Shown here one piece after another: positions 41,347-51,210 of a stretch of DNA of 64,000 nucleotides. The notes beneath the pieces are model-generated. The model ran no database searches. It saw only the letters and a program-made list of their open reading frames with translations, and was not told the DNA's origin. The stretch covers positions 248,001 through 312,000 of the forward strand of contig VLTN01000007.1 of the NCBI GenBank assembly GCA_008330645.1, in the 5' to 3' direction. The translations under genes were made by a program, and so were the position numbers. Source of the stretch: Cafeteria roenbergensis (taxonomy: Eukaryota > Sar > Bigyra > Bicosoecida > Cafeteriaceae). The stretch's first letter is position 1. Every line of letters starts with the position of its first letter.

Positions 41347-42504
41347 TCACGCACGCTTCGGGCGCTTGTTGCGCCTGCCCTTGCCCTTGCCCTTGCCCTT
41401 GCCCTTGCCCTTTTCCTGTCCCTTCGGGGCCGGCTTGGAACTGCCGCCAGCTGCGGAGTCCGCAGCGCCGGACGCCTGTGGCTCCGTCGCGCTGGCGCAC
41501 ACGGGGACCTCCAGGGTAGCGCTTGCCACAGGCGCGTCACGAGAATCAGCCCCCGCGAAGGACGTGGTCGCCACAGCAGTGAAGCTGACTTGCGACACAG
41601 GCTCGCTTGCGCGCGACCCCTTGAGAGCGCCGCGGGCGTCGCAGATGGCTCCGGTGGGGAGGCCAGGGCCCGAGGTCGCGTCGTCCACGGTGATGACGGC
41701 CCGGCGGCCCATGCACCTGGCAAGCGCCTTGGGGCCGAAGCGGGCGACGGCCGTCTGGAGGCAGGTGCCACTCGGGTGCGCGCTGGACTCCACGGCGTCC
41801 GAGGACGAGGGAGCGCGCAGGGCAGCAGCGGCAGAGAAGCGGAGAGCCGAATCCGGCGCGGGAACGCCGTCAACGAGGATGAGGTCCAGTGCAGAGGCGG
41901 CCTCCGCGTCGGCAGGGACGTCAACGCACGTGCGGCCAGGAGCGTTGGCATCGGCCATCTGGCCCACGTCCGCGGAGGGAGGGGTAGCGCCCCAGGAGCA
42001 CACCAGGCACACCCTGGTGACGTTCCACGTGGCTCCCTCCGCGCCGGGGCGGCGGAGCATGCTCGAGGCGACGGAGACGTTGAGCGAAGGCGCGTTGGGG
42101 CGTTCGCTCACCGCGAGCGCGTCGGTGGCCCGAGACTGCAGGCCGAAGCCCATGGAGGCCCTGCCGCTCACTCCAGACTGCTCCGGCAGCGAGGACGGGA
42201 CCTCAAGCCAGTCGCCGCCCGGGCACAGGGCCGGCGCATCGGCTTCCGCGGGCGACGGGGCGTCGCCAGCAGCTGGCGCTTGCGCTTCCGCCTCGGCCGG
42301 CGCCGCTGCAGTCTCGCCAGTGGCCTTCACCTGGGCGAGCTGACGGCGCCTGCGCGCGGCCGGGGTGGCTCCGTGGCGATGCATGAGCAGCTGGAGCTTG
42401 GCGTTGTCGAGCCTGCCCTTGGGCAGCCGGAATCCAGCGTCGGCGTCGCCGGCCAGCAGGAGCAGGGCCGCTGCAGCAGCAAGGCCCACGATGAGGGACC
42501 GCAT
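41347..42504 (-). CDS. Secreted protein with Gly-Lys repeat tail, unknown function
   Basis: The protein has 385 residues in one exon. MRSLIVGLAAAAALLLLAGDADA is a clear signal peptide (split for length: the hydrophobic core is residues 5-17), so the protein is secreted or lumenal. A basic stretch near 25-50 (LMHRHGATPAARRRRQ) is followed by an Ala/Glu/Pro linker. The central part has several cysteines (CPGGDW, VCLVCSW, TCVDV, TCLQT, RCMGRR, ICDARG, VCASA), which suggests disulfides. The C-terminus is a highly basic Gly-Lys repeat, about five GK units encoded by CCCTTG hexamers (minus strand) and ending in RRNKRPKRA. I recognise no family. The tail could bind polyanions such as nucleic acid, sulfated polysaccharide or mineral-associated matrix. 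This is inference. Confidence 0.7.
   Translation of the reverse strand: MRSLIVGLAAAAALLLLAGDADAGFRLPKGRLDNAKLQLLMHRHGATPAARRRRQLAQVKATGETAAAPAEAEAQAPAAGDAPSPAEADAPALCPGGDWLEVPSSLPEQSGVSGRASMGFGLQSRATDALAVSERPNAPSLNVSVASSMLRRPGAEGATWNVTRVCLVCSWGATPPSADVGQMADANAPGRTCVDVPADAEAASALDLILVDGVPAPDSALRFSAAAALRAPSSSDAVESSAHPSGTCLQTAVARFGPKALARCMGRRAVITVDDATSGPGLPTGAICDARGALKGSRASEPVSQVSFTAVATTSFAGADSRDAPVASATLEVPVCASATEPQASGAADSAAGGSSKPAPKGQEKGKGKGKGKGKGRRNKRPKRA
41376..41412. repeat. CCCTTG hexanucleotide repeat encoding Gly-Lys
   Basis: Six tandem copies of a CCCTTG unit lie inside the secreted-protein gene; on the minus strand they read AAGGGC, giving Lys-Gly dipeptides. Pure hexamer repeats without codon drift suggest recent expansion and possible length variation between strains. 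Confidence 0.85.
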
Positions 42505-42652
42505 GGTTCCTTGCGCTGGGACCGCGGGCGTGCCGACAGGCACAGTGTGGGCGGCGCGGGGCGCCAGCGACCTCGGCCACGCGTCTTGCAACTGCTCTCG
42601 GCAACGCGCTGGCAGAGCCCACGGGAGATGGAATTGGAGTCTGGCACTCGAA
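42505..42652. promoter_or_regulatory. Short divergent promoter (secreted protein / UXT-like)
   Basis: Only 148 bp separates the two start codons, so both genes must share this upstream region. No TATA-like element is visible. A bidirectional promoter is likely. Confidence 0.5.
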
Positions 42653-43544
42653 ATGGCCGCCATGGCAGCCGCCCGTGGCGAGGGCGACGTGTCAGCCGCC
42701 GCAATCGCGCGCTTCCGGGCGGAGGTGGACGACAAAATGCGGGTGGGTGACTGTTGGCGACGGCCCGGCCACTGCGTCGCATGAGTCTCACAAACACCGC
42801 TTCGCGCAGCGTGTGGCTGCACGCGAGGAGTCCAGCGCCCGGCGGTGCACCCTGCCCGACCCCCCCTCGCAGCCTGCACTGGAGTCCGCGCGCGAGCGCG
42901 AGCGAATGCTGGGGGCCGCTGCGGAACAGCTCGACAGGGCCGCGGCAGTCATCGCGCAGTACGCCATCGCGCGCAAGGCTGGAGTGGAGCCTACGGCCGC
43001 GCTCGCCACGGCATCCCAGCGCGTCACAGGGCCCGACGCAGGCGACGCGGTGGAGGCTGCGCGGGGTGCGGGGCTGTTGCCCCCGGCCCGGGAGCACGAC
43101 GGCGCAATTGCCGTCGAGGCAGACGACTCGGGCACGCTCCTTGCGGCAGAGCTCGAGGGCAGCTGCACCCCCGGCGGCGACGAGCCGCTCCTCACAGTGG
43201 CCATCGGCGGCGGTCTCCTGGCCGAGATGACCCCGTCTGAGGCCGAGGGCGTGCTTGCGCAGCGGCAGGACTGCGCCCGGGAGCGACTGCGCGGGGCGCA
43301 GGAGGCGGTGCGGAGGATGGAGGGTGACATTGACGCGGCAGAGGCGGCGCTGGCGCGGCTGCTGGAGCTGCGCGAGGAGGAGGAAGAGGAGGAGGAGAGG
43401 GCAGCTGCAGCCGATGGGTCGGCGTCGGCGGCGGCCTCGGGGCCTCGCCGCCCGACGGGCCGGACGGCTGCAGCCAGGCACCTCGGGCGCCTCCGTGACA
43501 GTGCGGCGGCGGCGGCGGCGGCGGCGGTAGGGCCCTCCGCGTGA
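42653..43544 (+). CDS. UXT-like prefoldin alpha-type chaperone subunit
   Basis: Exon 1 is 42653-42742 (GTGGGT donor), the acceptor is CTCGCAG, and exon 2 is 42873-43544. The join is phase 0 and gives 253 residues. The protein has the prefoldin plan: an N-terminal helix (AIARFRAEVDDKMR, continuing ALESARERERMLGAAAEQL), a beta-hairpin region, then a C-terminal helix. The centre (GTLLAAELEGS, LLTVAIGGGLLAEMTPSEAEGVLAQR) matches the hairpin of UXT (a consensus of the type IYVALGYGFFLELTLAEAL). UXT joins URI/R2TP-associated prefoldin-like complexes that help assemble large protein machines, including RNA polymerases and axonemal dyneins. A Gly-rich insert sits between helix and hairpin, and a Glu-rich, then Ala-rich tail follows. 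An ordinary prefoldin alpha subunit is the alternative. Confidence 0.72.
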
Positions 43545-43985
43545 CGGTCCGTCGTGCGCTGGCTCCGCCTGCCTGGCGGCCCTGTCGCGGCGGGGGCGAA
43601 CGCGCGCCGCCCCGCTGCGCTGCTGCGCGGCGCGCGTGCCTCTCTGGGCGTTAAGGCGCACATAGGCTCTGTCTGCCTATGCGCAGGCCGGGCGCGCGGC
43701 GGTGGGGGAGGGCGCCAGGAGGCGGCGGAGCGAGTTTTGGGCTCCGTGCCTTTGCGCTCGTGCGTGTTTGCTCAATAGAGGCTGCTTTGCAAGGTCTAGC
43801 CTATGTCAAACTTAAAAAAAAAAAAAGTCATGCAACCCACGCACTGGCGCTGCATCGGGGGCGCGGCGAGGCCGGCGCCTTCCGGGCCCGACGTTTCGCC
43901 GCCGCCCGCACGCAGAGAGCCGCGTGCTCTTCGATCATGGGGCTGTGCGACTCGCCCAGACGCTGCAGCGTACCCGCGCCTGCAG
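43545..43985. other. Convergent 3' spacer with a 13-A run
   Basis: This 441-bp spacer between convergent genes contains a run of 13 A near 43813-43825, the longest A tract in the window. No gene is visible. The A tract may be part of a 3' untranslated region or a trace of retroposition. Confidence 0.5.
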
Positions 43986-44441
43986 TCAGGCCGTCTTGGG
44001 TCCCTTGAGCTTGGCCATGCGCAGCGTGTTGTCGGCTCCAGGGTAAGCGAGCACGCCGCCACAGGCCGCTTGCTCGAGCGCGACCACGGCCTTGCCGCAA
44101 AAGTCCGGGTTGCTCAGCTTGGCGACCGGGTTCCCGTTGCAGACGTCCTTCACGATGCAGGCCAGGCGCTCGGCGTCGTCGGCAAGCGAGGCTTCCGTCG
44201 CCCCGCCGTCCCGCGCGCCCGAGACGACGTGCACCAGGCCGTCAAACGTCGCCACAATTGTGGAGAGCCTGTCATCAATGTCAGCCGGGATCGTGGCAGC
44301 GCCGCTAGCTGCCCACAGATGCGCTGTGCTCCTGGCAGCGGCCAGCTCGAACGCCACTTGCTCCTCCGGCGACGTTTCCAAGAAGTAGTGCGCGAGCCTC
44401 AGGGTCCCGTCCGGCTCACACACCAGCAGAGAGTGCAGCAT
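43986..44441 (-). CDS. Small protein with longin-like N-terminus, unknown function
   Basis: The protein has 151 residues in one exon, starting MLHSLLVCEPDGTLRLAHYFLE. The start has the pattern of longin/adaptin small-chain folds: a hydrophobic strand, a turn with D-G, a second strand, then a helix with EEQVAFELAAARS. A further strand pair (DGLVHVVSGA) and helix (DDAERLACIVKDVC) follow, also as in longin domains, where small subunits sit in vesicle coats or tethering complexes. I cannot assign a subunit: the sequence matches no sigma, zeta-COP or TRAPP protein I can recall. It is divergent with VTA1, with only 148 bp between start codons. The low-complexity-free sequence and good ATG support a real gene. 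Confidence 0.5.
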   Translation of the reverse strand: MLHSLLVCEPDGTLRLAHYFLETSPEEQVAFELAAARSTAHLWAASGAATIPADIDDRLSTIVATFDGLVHVVSGARDGGATEASLADDAERLACIVKDVCNGNPVAKLSNPDFCGKAVVALEQAACGGVLAYPGADNTLRMAKLKGPKTA

Positions 44442-44589
44442 GCCTCGTCGGCCCCGCCGCGCCCTGGCCGGCCGAATTGCGGGACGCAGCCGGCACCTCG
44501 AGTGGTGATCCTGCTGCGTTTCCTGGCGCTCTGTCCGAGCGCCGCCAGAGCAGCCGACGCTGTTGCCCGAACACTCCCGGACGGCAAGC

Positions 44590-46195
44590 ATGGCAGACTT
44601 GTACCCCACGGACCTGAAGCCCATCGTCAGTCGCTTCATGGCCAGGGCGACCCAAATGGATGCGCTGGCGGCGAAGCGCGGCGACGTGTCCGCCGCGCGA
44701 GTGGCCTACTACTGCCGCATGAAGGCGCTGACGGCCGCCATCGAGAAGCGCGGCTCCTTCAGCATGGACAAACCCGAGAACTCCTCCTTTCTGACGGACC
44801 TCATGAACCAGACGGAGCGCCAGAAGGGGGAGCTCGGTATCAGCGCAGCAACCAAGGCCGAGGACGCCGTGAGAGCAGCGATCCCCGAACGTTCCTGTGT
44901 TTTCGCGCAGCGCCCTCGGCGGGGCGGCGGCGGCGCCCCGCCTCCCGCTGGTCTTCGCTGTTCCTTGCGCTTTGCGCCCCGCGGCCTGCCGCGGCCTGCC
45001 TCGCACGCGGGCGGCGCTCGGCCGCGCGGGGCGCCGGCCGTGCGCCAAGCGCCTGCCGCTTGCCGCTGATGTGCTGGCCCGTCCAACCGCGCTGTCCTGC
45101 CAGACCTCCCTGGACCGCCGCGCGATCCGCAGGAGGGGATCAAGAAGTTTGCGTTGAACCTCTTTGCCGCCGGGGACAAGGATATCCGCGAGAGTACCTC
45201 CACCGCGTGAGTTGAGCGCGAAGCTGCGGGCATTGCCGCAGAATGTTGCCTGCGGCAACAAACCGTCGAGCCAGTTCGAGCGCGCCGCCGCCGCGAGCCC
45301 GCAAGAGCTGGGCGGAGTCGCGACTCCACACGTCAGCCACCGAGGGCTGCCCCCCCCCACCCCCCTGGCTGCTCGCCACCGCAGGCTCACCGCGAAGCGC
45401 TTCCTGCACGCCTCGATTCTGCTCGAGGTGATGGAGCAGCTCGGCCCTCTGGAGCCAAAGCTCTCGGACATGCACCGCTACGCGCAGTACATGGCTGTGG
45501 AGGTCTCCAAGGCAGCGCGGGAGGGCCGTGACCCGGTGCCGCCCCACACTTCCGACAGTGGCAGCGGGCCAAGCAGCAGCTCGAGCGGGGCTGTTCCGCC
45601 CGAGGCTGCGCCCGCCCCCTCACCCGCCGACGACGCCGGGGGCTACGACCCCATGTCTCACAGCTCCCGCGGGTCGTCCGGCGCCTCGTTCCCGCCCCCG
45701 GGGGCGGGGTCGAGTTCCGGGTACCCCCCTGCGGCCGCTGGTCACGGTCCGCCCCCAACCAGCAGCTACGCCGGGGACTCTGCTTCCTCCTACCCCATGC
45801 CGCCGCCGTCGTCCTCTAGCAGCAGCGGCGGCGGATACCCCGGGGGACCGCCCCCCGGCTACGGCCCGCCCCCCGGCTACGGCCCGGCCCCCGGCTACGG
45901 CCCGCCCCCTGGCCACGGCCCGCCCCCCGCCGCCGCCGCAGCAGCAGCTTCCGCCGGGGTCGCGCCCATCCCGCGGTCCGAGAGCCCCGTCAGCCTCCTC
46001 GAGTACGTCCCCGTGGCCGGCAGCTGCTGGAGCAAGGAGGTCATCCTGGCCACCAAGGAGGCCTCTCTCGCCATCACCCTCATGCGGGCGGACGACATCT
46101 ACGGCGCCCAGCAGCACCTGGAAAAGGCGCTGGCGAAGCTCAACGGCAAGCTCAAGGAACACGAGGCCGGCGGCGGCCGGGCAAAGCAACTCTAG
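44590..46195 (+). CDS. VTA1: Vacuolar protein sorting-associated protein VTA1
   Basis: Exons are 44590-44868, 45133-45206 and 45385-46195 (donors GTGAGA and GTGAGT, acceptors CCGCAG), giving 387 residues. The N-terminal two-MIT-like domain covers about 1-160: MADLYPTDLKPIVSRFMARATQ, VAYYCRMKALTAAIEK, IKKFALNLFAAGDKDIRESTSTA and KRFLHASILLEVMEQLG. The middle is a Ser/Pro/Gly linker with PGYGPPP repeats (about 275-305). The C-terminal Vps4-binding helices cover about 330-375 (ATKEASLAITLMRADDIYGAQQHLEKALAKL). VTA1 is the cofactor that activates the AAA ATPase VPS4, which disassembles ESCRT-III on endosomes and at abscission sites. The tyrosine-rich linker repeat is longer than in animal and yeast proteins. 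Confidence 0.93.
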
Positions 46196-46468
46196 ATGCA
46201 TGTGCGGCCCCGCCATGCGTGCTGCCGGGTGCGACTAGGCTCGCGCGGGCATGAGCGCATGCGTGCGTGCGGGCGGGTGAGTGTGCGTCAGTGAGTGTGC
46301 GTGTGTGCGTCCGCGGCGGGGGTCCGGCAGCGAACACCAGGGCAGCCTTCCTCCCGTGCCCAAGCAGCGTCACTCGGCGCCGCGCCGTCATCCCCGCTCA
46401 GGCAGCGTCGAACCACCCCGGACTCGTCGCCTCGCTAGCAGCCGGCTCTCACCCACGCGGTCCCAGCT
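46196..46468. other. Convergent 3' spacer with TG/CG-rich sequence
   Basis: This 273-bp spacer has a GCGTGCGTGCGGGCGGGTGAGTGTGCG-type tract near 46258-46308, mostly alternating purine-pyrimidine. It resembles the tract at 8703-8732 and also lies between two convergent genes. Confidence 0.55.
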
Positions 46469-46516
46469 TCAGTCGTCAGCTGACAGCTGGGCCCAGGACG
46501 GCCCGCCGTCCACCCT

Positions 46517-46561
<45 letters not shown>

Positions 46562-49500
46562 CACGGTTGACTGGGACAGCTCGAAGGCAGCGCCACTGCT
46601 CTCCGCAACGGGGCCCGTTCCCCCCGCGTGCCTCGGCGGACGTGGCGAGGGCCGCTCTGGCGCAGCCTCGTCTTCGTCAGCGTCCCCTACCGCATCCTCG
46701 TCAGCAAACGGATCCACAGACTCCGGCGCAGGAGCTCCGGCCGCGCCGCCGGCCGCCTCCTCTCCCGCCTCCTCCTCGTCCTCCTCCTCGGCGAAGGGGT
46801 CCACTGATTCGGCATGGGGAGCCGAAGCGGCGCCGTCATCGCCCTCGTCTTCGTCAGCGCCCTCGTCTCCGTCAGCGCCCTCGTCTCCGTCAGCGCCCTC
46901 GTCTCCGTCAGCGAACGGGTCAACCGGCTCTGCCGCGGAACCCTCGCCAGCAGACTCCGCCAACCCGTCGTCGTCCTCCTCGGCAAACGGGTCCACTGAT
47001 TCCGGCGGAGGGCCACCTTCAGAGCTGCCGCCGGCGTGAGAGTCCTCGTCTCTCGACTGAGTCCCAACACCACCCCGCCCAGCCCCACCACGGCCGCCGC
47101 TGTCGCCACTTCCATCGGCACCGTCAGAGGCGCCGCCGCTGCCGCTGCCGTCGTCGTCACCGTCGCCGACGTCGTGATCCGGTGCAAGGATCGGGGACAC
47201 TGCCCGCGGCGCGAATGGGTCCCCGGACGACCCCTCCCCCAAGCTAGCCGCCTCCGAGCCGGCTTCGTCCTCACCGTGACCAGCGCCATCTGCGCTGCTT
47301 GCTCTGGCAGCGCCGTCAGCGTCGTCTACGCTTCCGGCGCCATCAGCGCCAGACCCACCAGCGCCATCAGCGCCAGACCCACCAGCGCCATCAGCGCCAG
47401 ACCCACCAGCGCCATCAGCGCCAGACCCACCAGCGCCATCAGCGCCAGACCCACCAGCGCCGTCATCGTCGTCTGCGCTTCCAGCGCCATCAGCGCCAGA
47501 CCCACCAGCGCCATCAGCGCCATACCCACCAGCGCCATCAGCGCCAGACCCACCAGCGCCATCAGCGCCAGACCCACCAGCGCCATCAGCGCCAGACCCA
47601 CCAGCGCCATCAGCGCCAGACCCACCAGCGCTGCCGCGCGCTGCCGACGCCAGGTCATCACGCGAGGAACCAGGTCCGTCGACGCCGCCACCTAGCTCTG
47701 CCCTGCCCGGAGACGCACCGTGGCGCCGCCCATCGTCGCCGAGGCCTCCGCCGCGGTCCCCGCTGTCGCCGCTGTCGCCGCTGTCCCCGCTGTCCCCGCT
47801 TCCAGCCCAGTCCTTTCGCGAGCCCGTCGACGCCGGTTCAAGTTGCTGCTGCTGTTGTTGTTGTTGTTGTTGCTGCTGCTGCTGCCGCTGGTCGCGCCTT
47901 TGAGGGCTGTGGGCCTCGCTGCCGCTGCGCCGCCCTGCGCTGCCTCCGACAGAGCCACCGAGGCCCCCCTCCGCCGCAGCGTATGGGCTCTGCCGGACGG
48001 ACCCGTCAGCTGACGGCGAACTGACCGACCCAGACCGAGGCAGCCCGGGGGCCTGATGCTGGCGGTCGCGATTCGACGGCCGGTCGGCGGGTGAGCGGCT
48101 CTGCCGACCGCTCTGCCCTCTCCTGTGAGTCGGTGCGGCTGGGGCGCGTCGCTCAGGGCGCGGTTTCGCGCTCTGCGCTGCAAACACCTCCGCAGCGATG
48201 GCTCGCAGGTCCGGAGGGGACACTGGCGGCTTCACGCCCGACGCCAGCAGCATCGCCTCGAGGGTCTGTATGTGGCCGGCGTACCGATCCGCGGCCGTCT
48301 TGCAGACGTCGGCGGCCAGCTGGGCGGCCTCGAGCTCGTCGGCCAGCTCCGCGCCTCGCTCGGCCTCCGCTGCGAGGTCGTGCCGCGCGGCGTCCAGTTC
48401 GTCCCGAAGGCGCGCGTCGCGGCGGCTGGCTGCTGCCGCAGCTGCTGCTGTTGACGACGACGAGACCGGCGCTGCAGCGGCGGCTGGGGAAGCCGACGAG
48501 CCGCCTCCCCAAGCGGCAACGCTGTGACCGCCAGGAGACGACCTCGGACTGGCGCCGCCGGCCGCTGCGCCGCGGCCACCCCGCCCGCCAGTCGCGTGAT
48601 GACCCGCCGCCTCTGACCGCGGCAAGCTCTCGCCGAGCGCACCCGCCGCTGCCGCCGCCGCACGCTGCAGGGCCTCCTCCTCCCTCGCCCGCCGCTCGCT
48701 GGCGGCCGCCTCGTCCTCCGCGCCCCGCCCTTCCAGCAAGGCCTCCAGCCCGGCTGCCCGCCGCGACTCCTGCCGGTAGAGCTGCCTGGCCGCCACCATC
48801 TGCCTCCGCAGCAGAGCCGCGCTCGCGCGCCACCGCCGCCCCTCCGCCTCCGCCTCCTTCAGCTCGCTCTCCAGCGCGGCGCTGCGCCGCTCCGCCGCCT
48901 CGGCGCGCCCTCGCTCCGCGGCCCCCTGCGTGCCCTCTGCGTCGCCCGCCCTGCGCGCGTCGGCGGCGTCTCTCAGCGCCTCAGCCAGCGCCTGCTCCGC
49001 CCGCCGCAGCCGCTCCCTCGCCTCAGACTCCGATTCGCGCAGCGCCGCCAGCGCGGCGCGCTGCTCCTCCACGAGGGACCCGGACCGCTCGGCGTTTGCC
49101 TCGGCGGTTTCGCGCTTGGACTCGCTCTGACGGAGGTCGATGGATGCCTGGATGAGGCGCGATTCGAGGTCGGCGCGGTCAGACCTAACCTTGCCGAGCT
49201 CAGCCTCCAGGTCGGACAGGCGGGTGCCCGAAGCAGCGACCGCCTGCTCCGCCGCCCGCTCAGCCAGCTCCGCCCTGCGCCGGAGCGCAGTCGCCTCCGC
49301 CTCCGCGGCCGCCGCCTCCGCGCCCCGTTGCGCCACCTCTCGCCGCAGGCGCTCGGACAAGTCCGCGTTCTCGGCCTGGAGGACGGCTGCCCGGTCGCGC
49401 AGGCGGCGCGACGACAGCTCTGCCTCCTCTGTGAGCCCCCTGGAGGAGGACCTGTCGGCGGCCAGGGCGGCTGCCTCGGCCTTGACTCGAAGGTACTTGC

Positions 49501-50976
49501 GCGCAAGTCGCCTGGCCTTGTCCTCAAACCTGCAGCGGTCGGAGCAGAGGCGTTGATATTGGCAGCGGCATAGGCAGCAGCATTGGCAAAGGCAGCAGCA
49601 GCGGCAGCGGCATAGGCAGCGGCGTAGGCAGCAGCAGTAGCAGCAGCAGCGGCAGCTGCGATTCGTGAGCACGCGTGCGCGGCGAGCTCCCAGGCCGCAC
49701 AAGCGGCTCCATTGCCACACCGGCGGGGCTCCCGCTGCCAGCCGTCCCCCCACCTGCACCGCCCCGCGCCTGCGCCGCCGGGGTGGCAGCCACTACCGCG
49801 GCCCCGCCCCGCGGCCCGCGATGGGCTGGCGCGCGCTGTGGCGGCAGCGCCCATCGCTCGCGTCGCTCTCACTCTGTCAGCTGATCAACCCGTCGCTCGA
49901 GCTCCTCGATCTCGCCCGCCTGCCGTCCCAGGAGGGCCTCCCTCGACTCCACCGCGGTGCGGAGGCGGGCAGCCTCCTCCCTGAGGGCTGCGGCGTCGCC
50001 CTCGGCGCCCAGCGCGTCTGCGGCTCTGAGAAGGCCGACGTCGGACGCGGTGGACGGCCCTCCGTCCAGGCCCCTGGCGGCCTTGGCAGCGCCGGGAAGC
50101 GAGGGCAGCGACGAACCGCTGCCCACGCGCGCGGATTCAGAGCCAGAGCCGGGAGACGCGCTGTCCGCGGCCGCTGCGGCTGGCGGCGCGGGTGCCGGTC
50201 GCGCGGCCCGGACCGTCTCGAGCCGCGTTCTCAGCGCATCGTTGGCCTGCGCTAGCGCGCGAACTTCGTTCGCAAGCTCTTCTCGGGACTGCGGACGCGA
50301 GATTGGGCGGTGCAAAGGCGCGGTGCGTGCAGGGTCGGACGGGGGGCCAAGTGACTGGGCCAGCCGGCCCTGATCCGAGCGCATCAATGCTGAGGAGGCA
50401 CCAGCAGGCGCAAGACCAAGGCGGTAGGCAAGCCATGCGCTCGCAGCAGCATGCGCCCGCGGCGTGCGGCCGGCCAAAAGCGCCGCTCGAACGCACCTTG
50501 GGGCGGAAGCGCAGCGGACCTGCAACTGTCTTGCGAATGACCAGGTCGTCAACCTCCGCCGCAGTCATTGCCGATGCCGACTGCAACGACTGCTTCAACA
50601 CGTCCGAAACCAGCTCCTGTTCGCGCAGCCGCCGCTGCAAGGCGCGAATGTGTGCCGAGCGGTGGTGCTCCTTGTTTGCTGCTCGGAGAGTCGAGATTTC
50701 CGCCTTGAGCCTGTCGATAGACTTGAGGAGGGACTTGGTTTTCTCCGCGTGAGCAGCGGACAACGCCCGGACGTGGGCTGCGCCGGGGGGGGGGGCGGGA
50801 GGGGGGCGATCGGGGGTCGAGGCTTGCAGCCGCAAGCGGGCACAGCGGTTGCTAAACGGCGTCACAGCTCAAGCCTCACCGTCTGGTGGCGGCAGCGCCG
50901 GGGGGACTGCCGCTGCAGCCCGGCCGCGCCTGGCGGCCGATTTGCTCTCATCGGCGGCGTGACCACGCGCCGCCAT
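46469..50976 (-). CDS. Long coiled-coil protein with Gly-Asp repeats and acidic tail
   Basis: Four exons: 50976-50880, 50777-50497, 50288-49873 and 49529-46469. The phases 1, 0 and 2 all match, giving 1284 residues. The first third is coiled coil: KTKSLLKSIDRLKAEISTLRAA, SREELANEVRALAQAND, EEIEELERRVDQLTEFEDKARRL (approximate), continuing to about residue 570. Then come a disordered Ser/Ala region, a poly-Gln run (about 14 Q), eleven copies of an eight-residue GGSGADGA repeat, and a very acidic C-terminus with repeats of VDPFAEEED type. The four VDPFA-like motifs resemble the DPF/NPF peptides that bind clathrin-adaptor ears, which would fit an endocytic or trafficking adaptor; a centrosomal or basal-body role is equally possible. 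No catalytic domain is present. Confidence 0.8.
47336..47632. repeat. 24-bp minisatellite (11 copies) coding for GGSGADGA
   Basis: Tandem 24-bp units read on the minus strand as GGSGADGA: six copies (one with Tyr for Ser), a break of GSADDDDGA, then five more. Units are nearly identical at the base level, so the array is young and probably variable in length. Because 24 is a multiple of 3, copy-number change keeps the frame. Confidence 0.9.
47840..47893. repeat. CAG/CAA tract coding for poly-glutamine
   Basis: A run of TTG and CTG triplets on the plus strand reads as about 14 consecutive Gln codons in the coiled-coil gene. Mixed CAA and CAG codons suggest selection for the peptide, not only slippage. 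Confidence 0.85.
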
Positions 50977-51210
50977 CCCCGCCGCGGGGAGGGGGAGGGG
51001 CGTGTGTGCCAGGCGGCGGCGCGCGTGCGGGCTTGCAGCAGAGCTGGACAAACGGGCGCGGAAGGCGACCACAAAGAGCACTCCCCGGTTAATCCGCGGA
51101 AAAGGGGAGGACGGCCCCGAGCGGCTGGGGCCTGGGCGGGACAGCGCCAGCGGCTCGCCCGCTTGGTCAGGCCAGGACCGCGTGGGGCTCAGACCGAAGC
51201 AAGCCCTGAA
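50977..51210. promoter_or_regulatory. Divergent promoter of coiled-coil (-) and RS-rich (+) genes
   Basis: This 234-bp shared upstream region has no obvious TATA element. It includes CGGTTAATCCGCGG near 51087, the only AT-containing patch. Confidence 0.4.

Noticed and set aside
43803-45215. 470-codon plus-strand frame
   Set aside because: It runs through the poly-A run, the antisense of the longin-like gene and VTA1 exon 1 in a different frame; VTA1 is certain.
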